Shown one piece after another: positions 1 through 8,100 of a DNA stretch of 19,317 nucleotides (position 1 is the first letter of the stretch; the number at the start of each line of letters is the position of its first letter). The stretch spans positions 1-19,317 of the forward strand of contig JAYVOC010000171.1 of the NCBI GenBank assembly GCA_043758125.1, given 5' to 3'. The notes below the pieces were generated by a model. That model made no database searches. It saw only the letters and a program-made list of their open reading frames with translations, and had not been told where the DNA came from. Origin of the DNA: JANXSD01 sp043758125. GTDB lineage: Bacteria > Bacteroidota > Bacteroidia > AKYH767-A > OLB10. The translations under genes were made by a program, and so were the position numbers.

Positions 1-376
1 CTCCTCCATCGTAAAGTTTCACGGATTTAAACAAAAAGAAGAAATACCTGCTTTCTTTGCAAAAAGTAATGCTCTTCTATTTCAAACAGATTTCGACATT
101 TGGGGACTTGTTTTAAATGAAGCTATGGCAGCTGGAATAACTTGTTTATCCTCTATAAATGCAGGAGCAACATTCGATCTTATCCAAAACGGAGTTAATG
201 GATACGCTGTTGATTTTAATGATAAAAATGCAATCGCTACCAAGATAATCAGTATCATTGATAGTCCAGAATTAGCAATGAAAATGGGGGAACAAGCTGC
301 TGCATTTATACGTACAAATGCTACTCTTATTACATCATCAAAAGGATTTATCAATGCACTAAGGTTGGCAGAATAA
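1..376 (+). CDS. Glycosyltransferase family 4, C-terminal part (5' truncated)
   Basis: The frame is open from base 2 with no start in the window, and it ends at a TAA at 374-376, so this is the C-terminal 124 residues of a longer protein. The visible part is the nucleotide-sugar-binding half of a GT-B glycosyltransferase. A stretch reading QKEEIPAFFAKSNALLF is followed by FDIWGLVLNEAMAAG, which matches the GT4 donor site (a position usually E, then G-x3-EAMA-G). Next comes the usual NGVNGYAVDFND segment and a closing helix. The family transfers an activated sugar to a growing glycan on the cytoplasmic side of the inner membrane. The next gene starts 6 bp downstream, which fits a polysaccharide operon. 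The ATG at 125 lies inside the conserved domain and is not the real start. Donor and acceptor cannot be told from sequence. Confidence 0.85.
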   Translation, partial: SSIVKFHGFKQKEEIPAFFAKSNALLFQTDFDIWGLVLNEAMAAGITCLSSINAGATFDLIQNGVNGYAVDFNDKNAIATKIISIIDSPELAMKMGEQAAAFIRTNATLITSSKGFINALRLAE

Positions 377-382
377 TATATT

Positions 383-1657
383 ATGAAAATTAAGGATTGG
401 ATTAAATGGTACAAGAGTTTACACATATCACGAAAGTGGTTTGTAATTCTAGTATTATTACGACCAATCATTGATAGTTTTTATGGACTTAAAGAAGCAT
501 CTGCATTAGCAAGTCCATTGTACATCGTTGGAGCATTAACTCCATTTCTAGTTGTTGGTAGTTTTCTTTCTCATAAATTTCCAAGAAAAAATAAAACATT
601 CCAAGACATACCAATGTCAATTTGGGCAATCTTTGTAGCTTTTAATTGTTTAATTTTCTACTTTATTGATGTTTCGGTAGTCGCATTTGGTGATTTAATT
701 AAATATTGCACTCCTTTTATTCTCTATTTTTATTGCAGACGTTTTGTGCAATCACGTCAGGATATGCTTGGTCTATTAACCGCATTTATGATTGCTTGTA
801 CTTATCCATTCTTCATGTTACTTTATGAATCAATTATTAATCCTATAGGAATTGATTATCTAAGTGCGGGACGAGGTGGTGGTTCTCGTATTCGTGGTGA
901 ATATGCCGATATAATGAATTACGCAATTTATCTCGCAGCATTTTTAATTGCCATGGGATATCTGTATTTAAGATCCATTTATGAAAAAGGAATTACGATC
1001 AAAATAAAACCAATTTATCTTATCATAACTTTAATATTTGTACTTTATGGTTTAACAAGAATCAAACATGTTTCAACATGGACTGTTGCCTTGTTTTGCT
1101 TTGTACTTTTTATGGTTCACAACTTGAAAAATGTTAAAGGTATTGCAATGGTATTTGCATTAATGATTGTGTTATTACCATTCTTTGCAGAAGATATTTA
1201 TATAGCAGAAATTCAACCATTAATTAATAAAGAAATATTAGTTGCAAAAGGTGAACGTGACTCCCAACAAGCATTAAATGGTAGAGTAAATAGATGGGAA
1301 AAGTATATTGAAATATGGGAACGTATGCCAGCAATAAATCACTTTATTGGTGTAACAACTTCTAATTTTCCTGAAACAGATGCTATGATAAGCGCCGGAA
1401 TGCACAGCGATTATATCCGTCTTCTTTTTCTTAGTGGATTCATCGGATTAGGATTTTATCTACTATCCATCTTCTTCATTTCATCTAATTATTTTGAATT
1501 GCGAATACCAGAAAAATTCCTCTTAGCTGCAAGTGTTAGCGCGCTTGTATTATGGTCGGTAAGTACCATACCCACTTTGTATGCACCCCTACTCTACTTT
1601 ACTTATCCAATTTTTTCATACGCATTACTTCCGAAAGAAAGACAATACATCAATTAA
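383..1657 (+). CDS. O-antigen ligase / Wzy-type polymerase-like membrane protein
   Basis: This is a 424-residue polytopic membrane protein with about 10-12 hydrophobic segments, for example near residues 19-36, 43-62, 78-95, 128-148, 180-196, 210-224, 233-248, 253-269, 347-367 and 378-412. A hydrophilic loop lies at about 270-340. The loop contains NGRVNRWEKYIEIW (299-312) and is followed by HSDYIRLLFLSGFIGLGFY (341-359). This resembles the Wzy_C signature in which a His-x-x-Tyr motif precedes a Gly-rich membrane helix. Proteins of this family join or polymerise lipid-linked glycan units at the periplasmic face of the inner membrane. It lies between two GT4 genes and its stop overlaps the next start by 1 bp. 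Ligase and polymerase cannot be separated from sequence, so the activity is inferred from topology and context. Confidence 0.72.
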   Translation: MKIKDWIKWYKSLHISRKWFVILVLLRPIIDSFYGLKEASALASPLYIVGALTPFLVVGSFLSHKFPRKNKTFQDIPMSIWAIFVAFNCLIFYFIDVSVVAFGDLIKYCTPFILYFYCRRFVQSRQDMLGLLTAFMIACTYPFFMLLYESIINPIGIDYLSAGRGGGSRIRGEYADIMNYAIYLAAFLIAMGYLYLRSIYEKGITIKIKPIYLIITLIFVLYGLTRIKHVSTWTVALFCFVLFMVHNLKNVKGIAMVFALMIVLLPFFAEDIYIAEIQPLINKEILVAKGERDSQQALNGRVNRWEKYIEIWERMPAINHFIGVTTSNFPETDAMISAGMHSDYIRLLFLSGFIGLGFYLLSIFFISSNYFELRIPEKFLLAASVSALVLWSVSTIPTLYAPLLYFTYPIFSYALLPKERQYIN

Positions 1658-2757
1658 TGAAGCGTAAAGTTGTACTTATTTTAGGTAAAATCCCACCACC
1701 ATATATGGGGCCTTCTATCGCCACCGAAATACTTTTAAAATCACAACTGAATGAAAATTTTGAGGTAATTCATGTTGATACAAAAGTAAATGCTGATTTA
1801 AAAGATATTGGTAAATGGAGTTTTGAAAAAATAAAAAATTATTATATCATTTGGAAAAGATTGATTGAAAAAATTAAAACGCATCAACCAGATTTAGTTT
1901 TAATTCCAATTAGTCAAAGCACAATTGGTTTTTTAAAAGATTCTATTTTTATTTTGATAGCAAAGTTTTATAAACGTAAAACATTATTACATCTTAGAGG
2001 TAGTGATTTTAGAAATTGGTTGATTAAAACCAATAAAATAAATCAGTGGTATGTGCGTACATGTTTAAATACTACTAATGGAATAATTGTTTTAGGCAAT
2101 AACCTCCGATCTATTTTTAAAAACATATATGCTGATGATAAAATATTTGTAGCACCAAATGGAGGTAATTATTTAATTCCGTCAAGAACTAGAGAAAGCA
2201 ATATTCTCCGAATTCTTTATCTTGGTAATCTTCAATCATCAAAAGGTATCGAAGATGTAATTGATGCATCAGTAATTTTACAAAAATCGCACGCTAATAA
2301 ATTCGAGTTAGAAGTAATTGGTGGCTGGCGAAAAGAAGACATCAAGCAAAAGTGTTTAAGAATTATTAATGATAATAATCTGCCCATTCACTTCACACCT
2401 CCTGAATTAAGTAAAAATAAATTACAAGAATTAAGTAATGCTGATATCTTCGTATTTCCACCCAGAGAACCTGAAGGACATCCTTGGGTAATTATTGAAG
2501 CAATGGCTGCTAGTTTACCAATAATAAGTACCGATCAAGGGGCAATTATAGAATCCGTCCAAGAAGGAAAGAATGGATTTATTGTTCCATCTGCAAATCC
2601 AAAAAGTATCGCCGAGAAAATGGCTATTCTTATCGATAACGAAGAATTAAGGAAACGAATGGGCGTTGAAAGTCGTAAAAGTTATGAAGCTAAATTCACA
2701 GAAAATGTTATGGTAGAAAACTTATCGAGAATATTTAATATTGTAATTTCACACTAA
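1657..2757 (+). CDS. Glycosyltransferase family 4
   Basis: The gene encodes a 366-residue GT-B glycosyltransferase. I take the ATG at 1657, which shares its first base with the stop of the preceding gene. A longer in-frame start at 1552 would add 35 residues translated from inside that gene and has no family support. The N-terminus reads VVLILGKIPPPYMGP, a typical acceptor-domain first strand with a Gly-rich loop. The second domain starts near residue 188 with LYLGNLQSSKGIEDVI. The donor site has EGHPWVIIEAMAA, where E273 and E281 form the E-x7-E motif of retaining GT4 enzymes. It ends with the usual GKNGFIV segment. The role is sugar addition to the operon's glycan; specificity is unknown. 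The next gene follows after 5 bp. Confidence 0.85.
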   Translation: MKRKVVLILGKIPPPYMGPSIATEILLKSQLNENFEVIHVDTKVNADLKDIGKWSFEKIKNYYIIWKRLIEKIKTHQPDLVLIPISQSTIGFLKDSIFILIAKFYKRKTLLHLRGSDFRNWLIKTNKINQWYVRTCLNTTNGIIVLGNNLRSIFKNIYADDKIFVAPNGGNYLIPSRTRESNILRILYLGNLQSSKGIEDVIDASVILQKSHANKFELEVIGGWRKEDIKQKCLRIINDNNLPIHFTPPELSKNKLQELSNADIFVFPPREPEGHPWVIIEAMAASLPIISTDQGAIIESVQEGKNGFIVPSANPKSIAEKMAILIDNEELRKRMGVESRKSYEAKFTENVMVENLSRIFNIVISH

Positions 2758-2762
2758 AATTT

Positions 2763-4892
2763 ATGGATCAACTTACCCAGAATTTAAAAGATGGAGCCAT
2801 GCAGTTTCTTGAAGTTCCATTTCCTGCTTTAATGCCAGGACAAATTCTTGTGCGTAACCATTTTTCATTGATCAGTGCAGGTACAGAAGGAAAAACTGTG
2901 AAAGATGCTCGCTTAGGTTATATCGCTAAAGCGAGAGCGCGTAGTGAGGAGGTAAAAAAAGTAATTCAATCTGCTAAAACAAATGGTTGGCTGGATACAT
3001 ATAAAATGGTGATGAATAAATTAGATGCTCCATCATCATTAGGTTACAGTTGCGCTGGTGAAGTAATCGCTGTAGCGAATGATGTTCGTGGTTTTCAATG
3101 CGGAGATTTAGTTGCATGCGGAGGTGGAACTGCGGTTCATGCTGAAGTAATTGTAGTACCAATTAACTTATGTGTTAAATTAAATGCTAATGCTGATTTA
3201 CGCCAAGCTGCATTTACAACGGTTGGTGCAATTGCACTTCAAGGTATTCGTCAAGCGGATGTACGTTTAGGAGAAAGCTGTGTTGTAATTGGATTAGGGT
3301 TGGTTGGTCAACTAACTATTCTTTTACTCAAAGCATCAGGAATAAAAGTGATCGCAATTGATATCGATCCAACACAAGTTATTAAAGCAAAAGATATCGG
3401 AGCTGATGTTGCTATCGATCGTAAAAATGAAAATTTAGAAGATCAAGTTTTACATCTTACAAACGGATTTGGTGCTGATGCAATTATTATCACAGCAAGT
3501 ACTAATTCAAACGATCCTATTGAACTTGCAGGGAAATTAGCTCGACAAAAAGGAAAAGTAATTATTGTTGGCGCGGTGCCAACTGGATTCAGTCGAAAGA
3601 ATTATTACATCAAAGAATTAGACCTTCGAATGTCATGTTCGTATGGTCCGGGAAGATATGATAATGATTACGAAGAGAAAGGTATCGATTATCCAATCGG
3701 TTATGTTCGTTGGACTGAAAATCGCAACATGCAGGCTTTCGCAGATCTCGTTTGCAACGGTACACTTGATTTGAATAAAATCATTTCGCACGAATTTGCA
3801 TTTCACGATGCACTTAAAGCATATCAAATGATTCTTGATAAAACGGAATCGTTTGCTGGTATTCTTTTAAAATATGATTTATCAAAAGAATTAAAAAAAC
3901 GTGTTCAACTTTCTAATCAACTTTTAACAACATCTGAACCAGCATTAGCATTTATTGGTGCAGGATCGTTTGCACAAAATATGCTGTTGCCGAATTTACA
4001 ATCGAAAGCAAAGTTTATTGGAATAAGTACCGCTCGTCCTAATAACGCAAGATATATCGCCGATAAATATCATTTTAATTATTGTACAAATAATACTGAT
4101 GAAATATTTAAAGATGAAAAAGTAAATACGGTATTTATTGTTACACGTCATAATACACATTTTGAATATGCATTAAAGGCTTTACAAAACAAGAAAAATG
4201 TTTTTGTGGAAAAGCCACTTTGTATGAATGAATCGGAGTTGGAAGAAATTAAAAATGCTTGGTCATCATCCGGAAAAATTTTGATGATTGGTTTCAATAG
4301 AAGATTCGCTCCATTAATTAATAAAATAAAAAGTTCTTTAAATAGTGACTTTCCAATTGCAATAAATTATCGAATCAATGCAGGAATAATTGCTCCAGAT
4401 CATTGGACACAAGATCAAAAAATTGGTGGTGGCAGAATTATTGGTGAGGTTTGTCATTTTATTGATCTGTGTAGATACCTAACTGGATCCACAATCAGAA
4501 GTGTTTCTGCCACGGCGATGAAATCAGCTGCGAATACGGAAGACACTATTAATTTACAATTACAATTTGAGAATGGAAGCATTGCGAATATCTCTTATTT
4601 TGCAAATGGCAATAAAGAACTTTCAAAAGAATATTTAGAAGTATTTAGCTCAGGAACGGTATTTCAATTGGATGATTTCAAAACATTATCTGTGTTTGGT
4701 AAATCAAAAAGTATTCACAAACAATCATCGCAAGATAAAGGACATAAAGCGGAACTAGATGCGTTTTTAAATTCAATAAGCAAAGGAAGTCCTGCTCCTA
4801 TTCCATTTGAAGAATTATATGAAAGTATGCTCGTTACTTTTAAAGCAATAGAATCTATTCGCAATAACGGATCGAACATTTTAATTTCCTAA
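2763..4892 (+). CDS. Bi-domain oxidoreductase: MDR alcohol-dehydrogenase fold fused to Gfo/Idh/MocA
   Basis: This 709-residue protein is made of two dehydrogenase folds. Residues 1-375 form a medium-chain dehydrogenase/reductase. The catalytic part includes SLISAGTEGKTV (35-46) and GYSCAGEVIAV (94-104), and a Rossmann nucleotide site GLGLVG lies at 177-182. I see no structural-zinc Cys cluster. Residues 393-709 form a Gfo/Idh/MocA oxidoreductase, with a second Rossmann motif GAGSFA (399-404), the EKP catalytic-lysine motif (483-485), and the IGGGRIIGEVCHFIDLC region of the C-terminal domain. Such fusions are recurrent in surface-polysaccharide clusters and are thought to oxidise, reduce or epimerise a sugar or sugar nucleotide using NAD(P). 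The substrate is unknown. Gaps of 5 bp and 1 bp to its neighbours place it in the operon. Confidence 0.85.
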   Translation: MDQLTQNLKDGAMQFLEVPFPALMPGQILVRNHFSLISAGTEGKTVKDARLGYIAKARARSEEVKKVIQSAKTNGWLDTYKMVMNKLDAPSSLGYSCAGEVIAVANDVRGFQCGDLVACGGGTAVHAEVIVVPINLCVKLNANADLRQAAFTTVGAIALQGIRQADVRLGESCVVIGLGLVGQLTILLLKASGIKVIAIDIDPTQVIKAKDIGADVAIDRKNENLEDQVLHLTNGFGADAIIITASTNSNDPIELAGKLARQKGKVIIVGAVPTGFSRKNYYIKELDLRMSCSYGPGRYDNDYEEKGIDYPIGYVRWTENRNMQAFADLVCNGTLDLNKIISHEFAFHDALKAYQMILDKTESFAGILLKYDLSKELKKRVQLSNQLLTTSEPALAFIGAGSFAQNMLLPNLQSKAKFIGISTARPNNARYIADKYHFNYCTNNTDEIFKDEKVNTVFIVTRHNTHFEYALKALQNKKNVFVEKPLCMNESELEEIKNAWSSSGKILMIGFNRRFAPLINKIKSSLNSDFPIAINYRINAGIIAPDHWTQDQKIGGGRIIGEVCHFIDLCRYLTGSTIRSVSATAMKSAANTEDTINLQLQFENGSIANISYFANGNKELSKEYLEVFSSGTVFQLDDFKTLSVFGKSKSIHKQSSQDKGHKAELDAFLNSISKGSPAPIPFEELYESMLVTFKAIESIRNNGSNILIS

Positions 4893-4893
4893 T

Positions 4894-6087
4894 ATGAGTG
4901 ATCCGTTAAAACAAAAATACATTCATCAATCGATAGAAGAGTTACAACGTTATATTGAAGCTGAAAGATTTAAAGGTTTCGATCCGTATGATACTTTAGC
5001 GAGTACGATTCCTTTTCATCGAATTGGGAAATGGGGTCCTATCATTGCAACTCAAATTCAAAAACGAAATCCTTTTAATATTCGAAAATTAATCGGAATT
5101 AAAAAAGAGTATAATCCAAAAGGACTGGGACTACTCTTACATTCTTATGCAATACTACAACAAAAATTTCCTGAACGTTCTTATAAAAAACAATTAGAAG
5201 AACTTTATAAACTGATTCTAGAAAAAAGAACTTTAGGATATAGCGGTACCTGTTGGGGTTATAATTTTGGATGGGCTAGTCCTGTAAAATATTTAAAACC
5301 GTATGCACCAACAATCGTTGTAACAGCTTTCATTGCAAAAGGTTTATATGCGTATTACAAGGTAAGTAATAAAGAAGAAATAAAAGATCTTTTACTTTCA
5401 ATTGCACCATTCATTTTAAAAGATTTACCGCAGACTGTTACCGAAGATGGTGTATGTATCAGTTATAGTACATCAATGCCCGACTGTTGTTATAATGCAT
5501 CCTTATTAGCTGCAGAAACATTAGCTATTCTTTTTAATTTAGATCCAAATCCAAAATACAAACAACTTGTATTGGAAGCAATTCGCTTTGTAATTAATCA
5601 TCAACATTCGGATGGACATTGGGGTTATAGTTTAAATATTAAAACGGCAAAAGAACGTAAACAAACAGATTTTCATCAAGGATTTGTTTTAGAATCTATT
5701 TGGAATATCACGCAATTGGTAAATCATTCTGATCATGCAATTACAAAATCATTGCAATCAGGAATTGATTTTTATGTTCATAAACAATTTAGTAAAGTAG
5801 GTCGTTCGTATTGGAGATTACCATCAAAGTATCCCACCGATATTCATCATCAAGCACAAGGAATTATCACACTTGCAAGGATGTCGAAATTTGCTCCAGC
5901 GTATGCAATATTTGGAAAAACAATTGCAGCGTGGACGATAGATAATATGCAAGATCCTTATGATGGACATTTCTATTTTAAGAAAATGAGATTTTATATT
6001 AACAAGATTTCATTTATGCGTTGGGGGCAAGCATGGATGTTTTTAGCACTAGCAGAAATAATTCAACCTGAACAAAAATCATCATGA
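4894..6087 (+). CDS. (alpha/alpha)-toroid protein of polysaccharide clusters (often misnamed delta-aminolevulinic acid dehydratase)
   Basis: The protein has 397 residues, no signal peptide and no membrane segment. It is mostly helical, with repeated aromatic/Gly motifs at the turns: YSGTCWGYNFGW (116-127), YSTSMPDCCYNASLLAAE (191-208), HQHSDGHWGYSL (236-247) and DFHQGFVLESIW (259-270). The alternation of long helices with GxWGY turns looks like an (alpha/alpha) toroid, the fold shared by six-hairpin glycosidases, terpene cyclases and some uronate lyases or epimerases. Close relatives, as I recall, are commonly labelled delta-aminolevulinic acid dehydratase. That label does not fit, since there is no TIM-barrel or Schiff-base lysine signature. 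Tight placement between the bi-domain oxidoreductase and the DUF354 gene (4-bp overlap) argues for a role in making or modifying a sugar or glycan. The catalytic activity is unknown. Confidence 0.7.
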   Translation: MSDPLKQKYIHQSIEELQRYIEAERFKGFDPYDTLASTIPFHRIGKWGPIIATQIQKRNPFNIRKLIGIKKEYNPKGLGLLLHSYAILQQKFPERSYKKQLEELYKLILEKRTLGYSGTCWGYNFGWASPVKYLKPYAPTIVVTAFIAKGLYAYYKVSNKEEIKDLLLSIAPFILKDLPQTVTEDGVCISYSTSMPDCCYNASLLAAETLAILFNLDPNPKYKQLVLEAIRFVINHQHSDGHWGYSLNIKTAKERKQTDFHQGFVLESIWNITQLVNHSDHAITKSLQSGIDFYVHKQFSKVGRSYWRLPSKYPTDIHHQAQGIITLARMSKFAPAYAIFGKTIAAWTIDNMQDPYDGHFYFKKMRFYINKISFMRWGQAWMFLALAEIIQPEQKSS

Positions 6088-7124
6088 AACGATTTCTGAT
6101 TTACATGGGACATCCTGCTCATTTTCATCTTTTCAAGAATACGATTTCAATTCTTCGTGAACAAAATCATGAAGTAGAAATATTAATTAAGAAAAAAGAT
6201 ATTCTGGAAGATTTACTTCGTAACAATGGATGGGCATACACAAATATTAATCCTAAAGGTCGTGGAGATAGTAAGTTTGCGATAGCTTGGTCACTCCTAA
6301 AACGTGATGTAGAATTTTTTAAAGTAGCGAAGCGTTTCAAGCCAGATTTAATGATTGGAACATCAGCAGAGATAACACATATTGGGAAATTATTAAACAT
6401 TCCGTCGATTGTAGTTAATGAAGATGATGCCGCAATAGTGCCGCTATTTGCAAAACTGGCCTATCCATTTGCTTCAGCAGTTCTTGCTCCTAACTGTTGC
6501 GATTGTGGAAAATGGGAATCAAAAAAAATTGGTTACGAAAGCTATCATGAATTAGCATATCTGCATCCTGATCATTTCACTCCCGACTTATCAATAGTAA
6601 GAAAATATATTCAAGAAGAACATTATTTTATTCTTCGCTTTGCCAAACTTACAGCACATCATGATGCTGGTCGTAACGGAATAAATTTAGAGATTGCAAA
6701 AAAAATTATTGAATTACTTTCACCAAAAGGAAGAGTTTATATTACCTCCGAACGTGAACTAGAAAAAGAATTAGAACCTTATCGCATAGCAATAAATCCT
6801 TTGCACATTCATCATGCAATGGCATTTGCTGATTTATACATTGGCGATAGTCAGACGATGGCGGCAGAAGCGGCTGTACTCGGAACACCAGCAATACGCT
6901 TCAATGATTTTGTTGGTGAGATAGGATACCTCGAAGAGCTAGAACATCGCTATGGATTAACATTTGGCATCCGTACAAACAATGTAATTGGGTTTTTTAA
7001 TAAACTAAACGAACTACTTCTCGATCCCGATTTAAAATCAACATGGAAACAGCGACAAAATAAAATGCTTGCTGAAAAAATTAATTTAGCAACGTATATG
7101 GCAAAGCTTTTCGAGAATTATTAA
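6084..7124 (+). CDS. DUF354 protein, GT-B / UDP-GlcNAc 2-epimerase-like fold
   Basis: The protein has 346 residues. The start ATG overlaps the preceding stop as ATGA. The N-terminus FLIYMGHPAHFHLFKNTI is characteristic of DUF354 proteins, which resemble the non-hydrolysing UDP-N-acetylglucosamine 2-epimerase and GT-B glycosyltransferases. Further family features are GTSAEITHIGKLLNIPSIVV in the first domain and YIGDSQTMAAEAAVLGTPAIR (from residue 252), the likely nucleotide-sugar-binding loop of the second domain. The family occurs in surface-glycan clusters, but its reaction is not established as far as I know. This is the last polysaccharide gene before a toxin-antitoxin insertion. Its last ~17 codons recur almost unchanged about 1 kb downstream (8101-8150), so its original 3' surroundings have been rearranged. 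Confidence 0.8.
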   Translation: MKRFLIYMGHPAHFHLFKNTISILREQNHEVEILIKKKDILEDLLRNNGWAYTNINPKGRGDSKFAIAWSLLKRDVEFFKVAKRFKPDLMIGTSAEITHIGKLLNIPSIVVNEDDAAIVPLFAKLAYPFASAVLAPNCCDCGKWESKKIGYESYHELAYLHPDHFTPDLSIVRKYIQEEHYFILRFAKLTAHHDAGRNGINLEIAKKIIELLSPKGRVYITSERELEKELEPYRIAINPLHIHHAMAFADLYIGDSQTMAAEAAVLGTPAIRFNDFVGEIGYLEELEHRYGLTFGIRTNNVIGFFNKLNELLLDPDLKSTWKQRQNKMLAEKINLATYMAKLFENY

Positions 7125-7180
7125 AAAAGTTTGGATTAAATACATCTTTAACACGGCTTTTTCTTGAACACGATTAAAGA

Positions 7181-7322
7181 GATTACTATGATTTGCAGGA
7201 TTAAAATAATTAAAAATATTCATTTACCTCCATCCTTTGAAGGGCGAAGGGGCGACCTTTATCTTGAACAGTTTCAATAGCTACCGGAATTATAGGATTA
7301 CTATGATTTGCAGGATTAAAAT
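7181..7322. repeat. 27-bp direct repeat, two copies
   Basis: An identical 27-bp block beginning GATTACTATGATTTGCAGG occurs at 7181-7207 and at 7296-7322, 115 bp apart. It lies upstream of the toxin-antitoxin promoter and in no gene. The second copy abuts the second copy of the 31-bp repeat, sharing one base, so the two repeats together look like a partly duplicated composite unit. Confidence 0.85.
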
Positions 7323-7352
7323 TATCTTGAACAGTTTCAATAGCTACCGGAA
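7259..7352. repeat. 31-bp direct repeat, two copies
   Basis: An identical 31-bp block starting TTATCTTGAACAGTTTC and ending GCTACCGGAA occurs at 7259-7289 and at 7322-7352. It interleaves with the 27-bp repeat in the order A-B-A-B (7181, 7259, 7296, 7322). Perfect identity suggests recent duplication or slippage. Confidence 0.85.
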
Positions 7353-7391
7353 ATGAAAGAATAAGTTTTAACCTTTACCCATAATTTTAAT

Positions 7392-7422
7392 TTGTAAAGC
7401 AAAAATAAACATCTTAAATTTG
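7392..7422 (+). promoter_or_regulatory. Bacteroidota-type promoter for the toxin-antitoxin pair
   Basis: TTG at 7392-7394 is separated by 20 nt from TAAATTTG at 7415-7422. This fits the Bacteroidota sigma-factor consensus (TTG, 19-21 nt, TAnnTTTG) exactly. The leader to the antitoxin ATG at 7515 would be about 85 nt. It suggests the module is transcribed independently of the polysaccharide operon. Confidence 0.55.
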
Positions 7423-7514
7423 TGAAGCTACATTGATGCAAGTCATAAATTATATTTAAATTGTGCCTATGAAACTTAAATTACTACTTAATATAACTCA
7501 TTAAAATAAAACAA

Positions 7515-7757
7515 ATGACATTTCAATTTATTCATGATAACAGAGGAAACACCACCGGCGTATTTATTCCAATTGAAGAATGGCAATCATTAAAGGCAAA
7601 ATATACCGATTTACAAAAAGAAGAAGCTGAAAATGTAGTAGATCTTTCCACTTTTCAAAAACAAATTATTGATGAGCGCTTAAACGATTACTATAAAAAT
7701 TCTGACAATGTTGCCAACTTTGATAAAACAATTGATGACATCGAAAACAATCTATGA
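7515..7757 (+). CDS. Antitoxin of a ParE/RelE-type toxin-antitoxin pair
   Basis: This is a small acidic protein of 80 residues. The N-terminus FQFIHDNRGNTTGVFIPIEEWQSL looks like the beta-hairpin plus first helix of Phd/YefM-like or related Bacteroidota antitoxins, which bind operator DNA. The C-terminal half (about 36-80) is charged and helical, as expected for a segment that wraps and neutralises the toxin. The antitoxin call rests mainly on its size, its position directly upstream of a ParE/RelE-like toxin and the 4-bp ATGA overlap between the two genes. In such pairs the complex usually represses its own promoter, here probably the one at 7392-7422. Confidence 0.7.
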   Translation: MTFQFIHDNRGNTTGVFIPIEEWQSLKAKYTDLQKEEAENVVDLSTFQKQIIDERLNDYYKNSDNVANFDKTIDDIENNL

Positions 7758-8053
7758 GCTATACTTTTGTAAATAGACCGGATTTAGGCACTGATATAAT
7801 TACAATAACCGATTATTATAAAAACATAAATCCAGAACTTGCCAAACAATTTTTGTTTCGTATTCGTGAAGCCAAAACATATATTGCAAAATCTCCTTTG
7901 GGGTTTCAGGTAAAGTATAAAGAGGTGCAAACGCTTTTATTAAAACAATTTCCATATCACATTCATTACCTTATTGTAGAAAGCAAAAACCAAATCATCA
8001 TTCTTGCAATTATTCACGCGTATAAAAATCCTGCTGATTTATCAAATAGATAA
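7754..8053 (+). CDS. RelE/ParE family toxin
   Basis: The protein has 99 residues, the usual size of RelE/ParE toxins. Features of the fold are visible: a helical N-terminal half with YYKNINPELAKQFLFRIREA, then SPLGFQVKYKEVQTLLLKQFPYHIHYLIV, and a final strand with IIILAIIHAYKNPADL. The run of basic, FPY and H-x-K/N motifs is typical of the ParE-like branch common in Bacteroidota. Members either cleave mRNA on the ribosome (RelE) or poison gyrase (ParE); which applies here cannot be decided. The start overlaps the antitoxin stop by 4 bp, so the two are translationally coupled. Confidence 0.8.
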   Translation: MSYTFVNRPDLGTDIITITDYYKNINPELAKQFLFRIREAKTYIAKSPLGFQVKYKEVQTLLLKQFPYHIHYLIVESKNQIIILAIIHAYKNPADLSNR

Positions 8054-8100
8054 TTACATTATAGCTCAGATTTGACAGATCACTTTCAAAAGTTGCTTTT

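Larger units (their letters stand above)
7125..7391. other. Non-coding spacer with degenerate short repeats
   Basis: No plausible gene is visible between the DUF354 stop and the toxin-antitoxin promoter. The stretch is built largely from short related blocks: CTTGAACACGATTAAAGAG, GATTACTATGATTTGCAGG and a block with GAACAGTTTCAATAGC, two of which are duplicated (listed separately). It also holds a G-rich segment, TTTGAAGGGCGAAGGGGCG, near 7236. It resembles the repeat-rich spacers common in Bacteroidota genomes and may be debris from recombination. Confidence 0.5.

Noticed and set aside
82..471. Antisense open frame over the GT4 tail and the membrane protein start (-)
   Set aside because: It lies opposite two well-supported coding regions and resembles no family; it is a shadow of real genes.
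1552..1656. N-terminal extension of the second GT4 enzyme
   Set aside because: The 35 extra residues come from out-of-frame translation of the membrane protein gene. The ATG at 1657 gives the family N-terminus directly.
4894..6087. Delta-aminolevulinic acid dehydratase (heme synthesis)
   Set aside because: No TIM-barrel, zinc-cysteine or Schiff-base-lysine signature is visible. The helical GxWGY pattern and the polysaccharide operon context point elsewhere.
7469..7504. 11-codon frame (MKLKLLLNITH) just upstream of the antitoxin, as a leader peptide
   Set aside because: It is too short and has no regulatory codon run or attenuator-like hairpin before the antitoxin gene.
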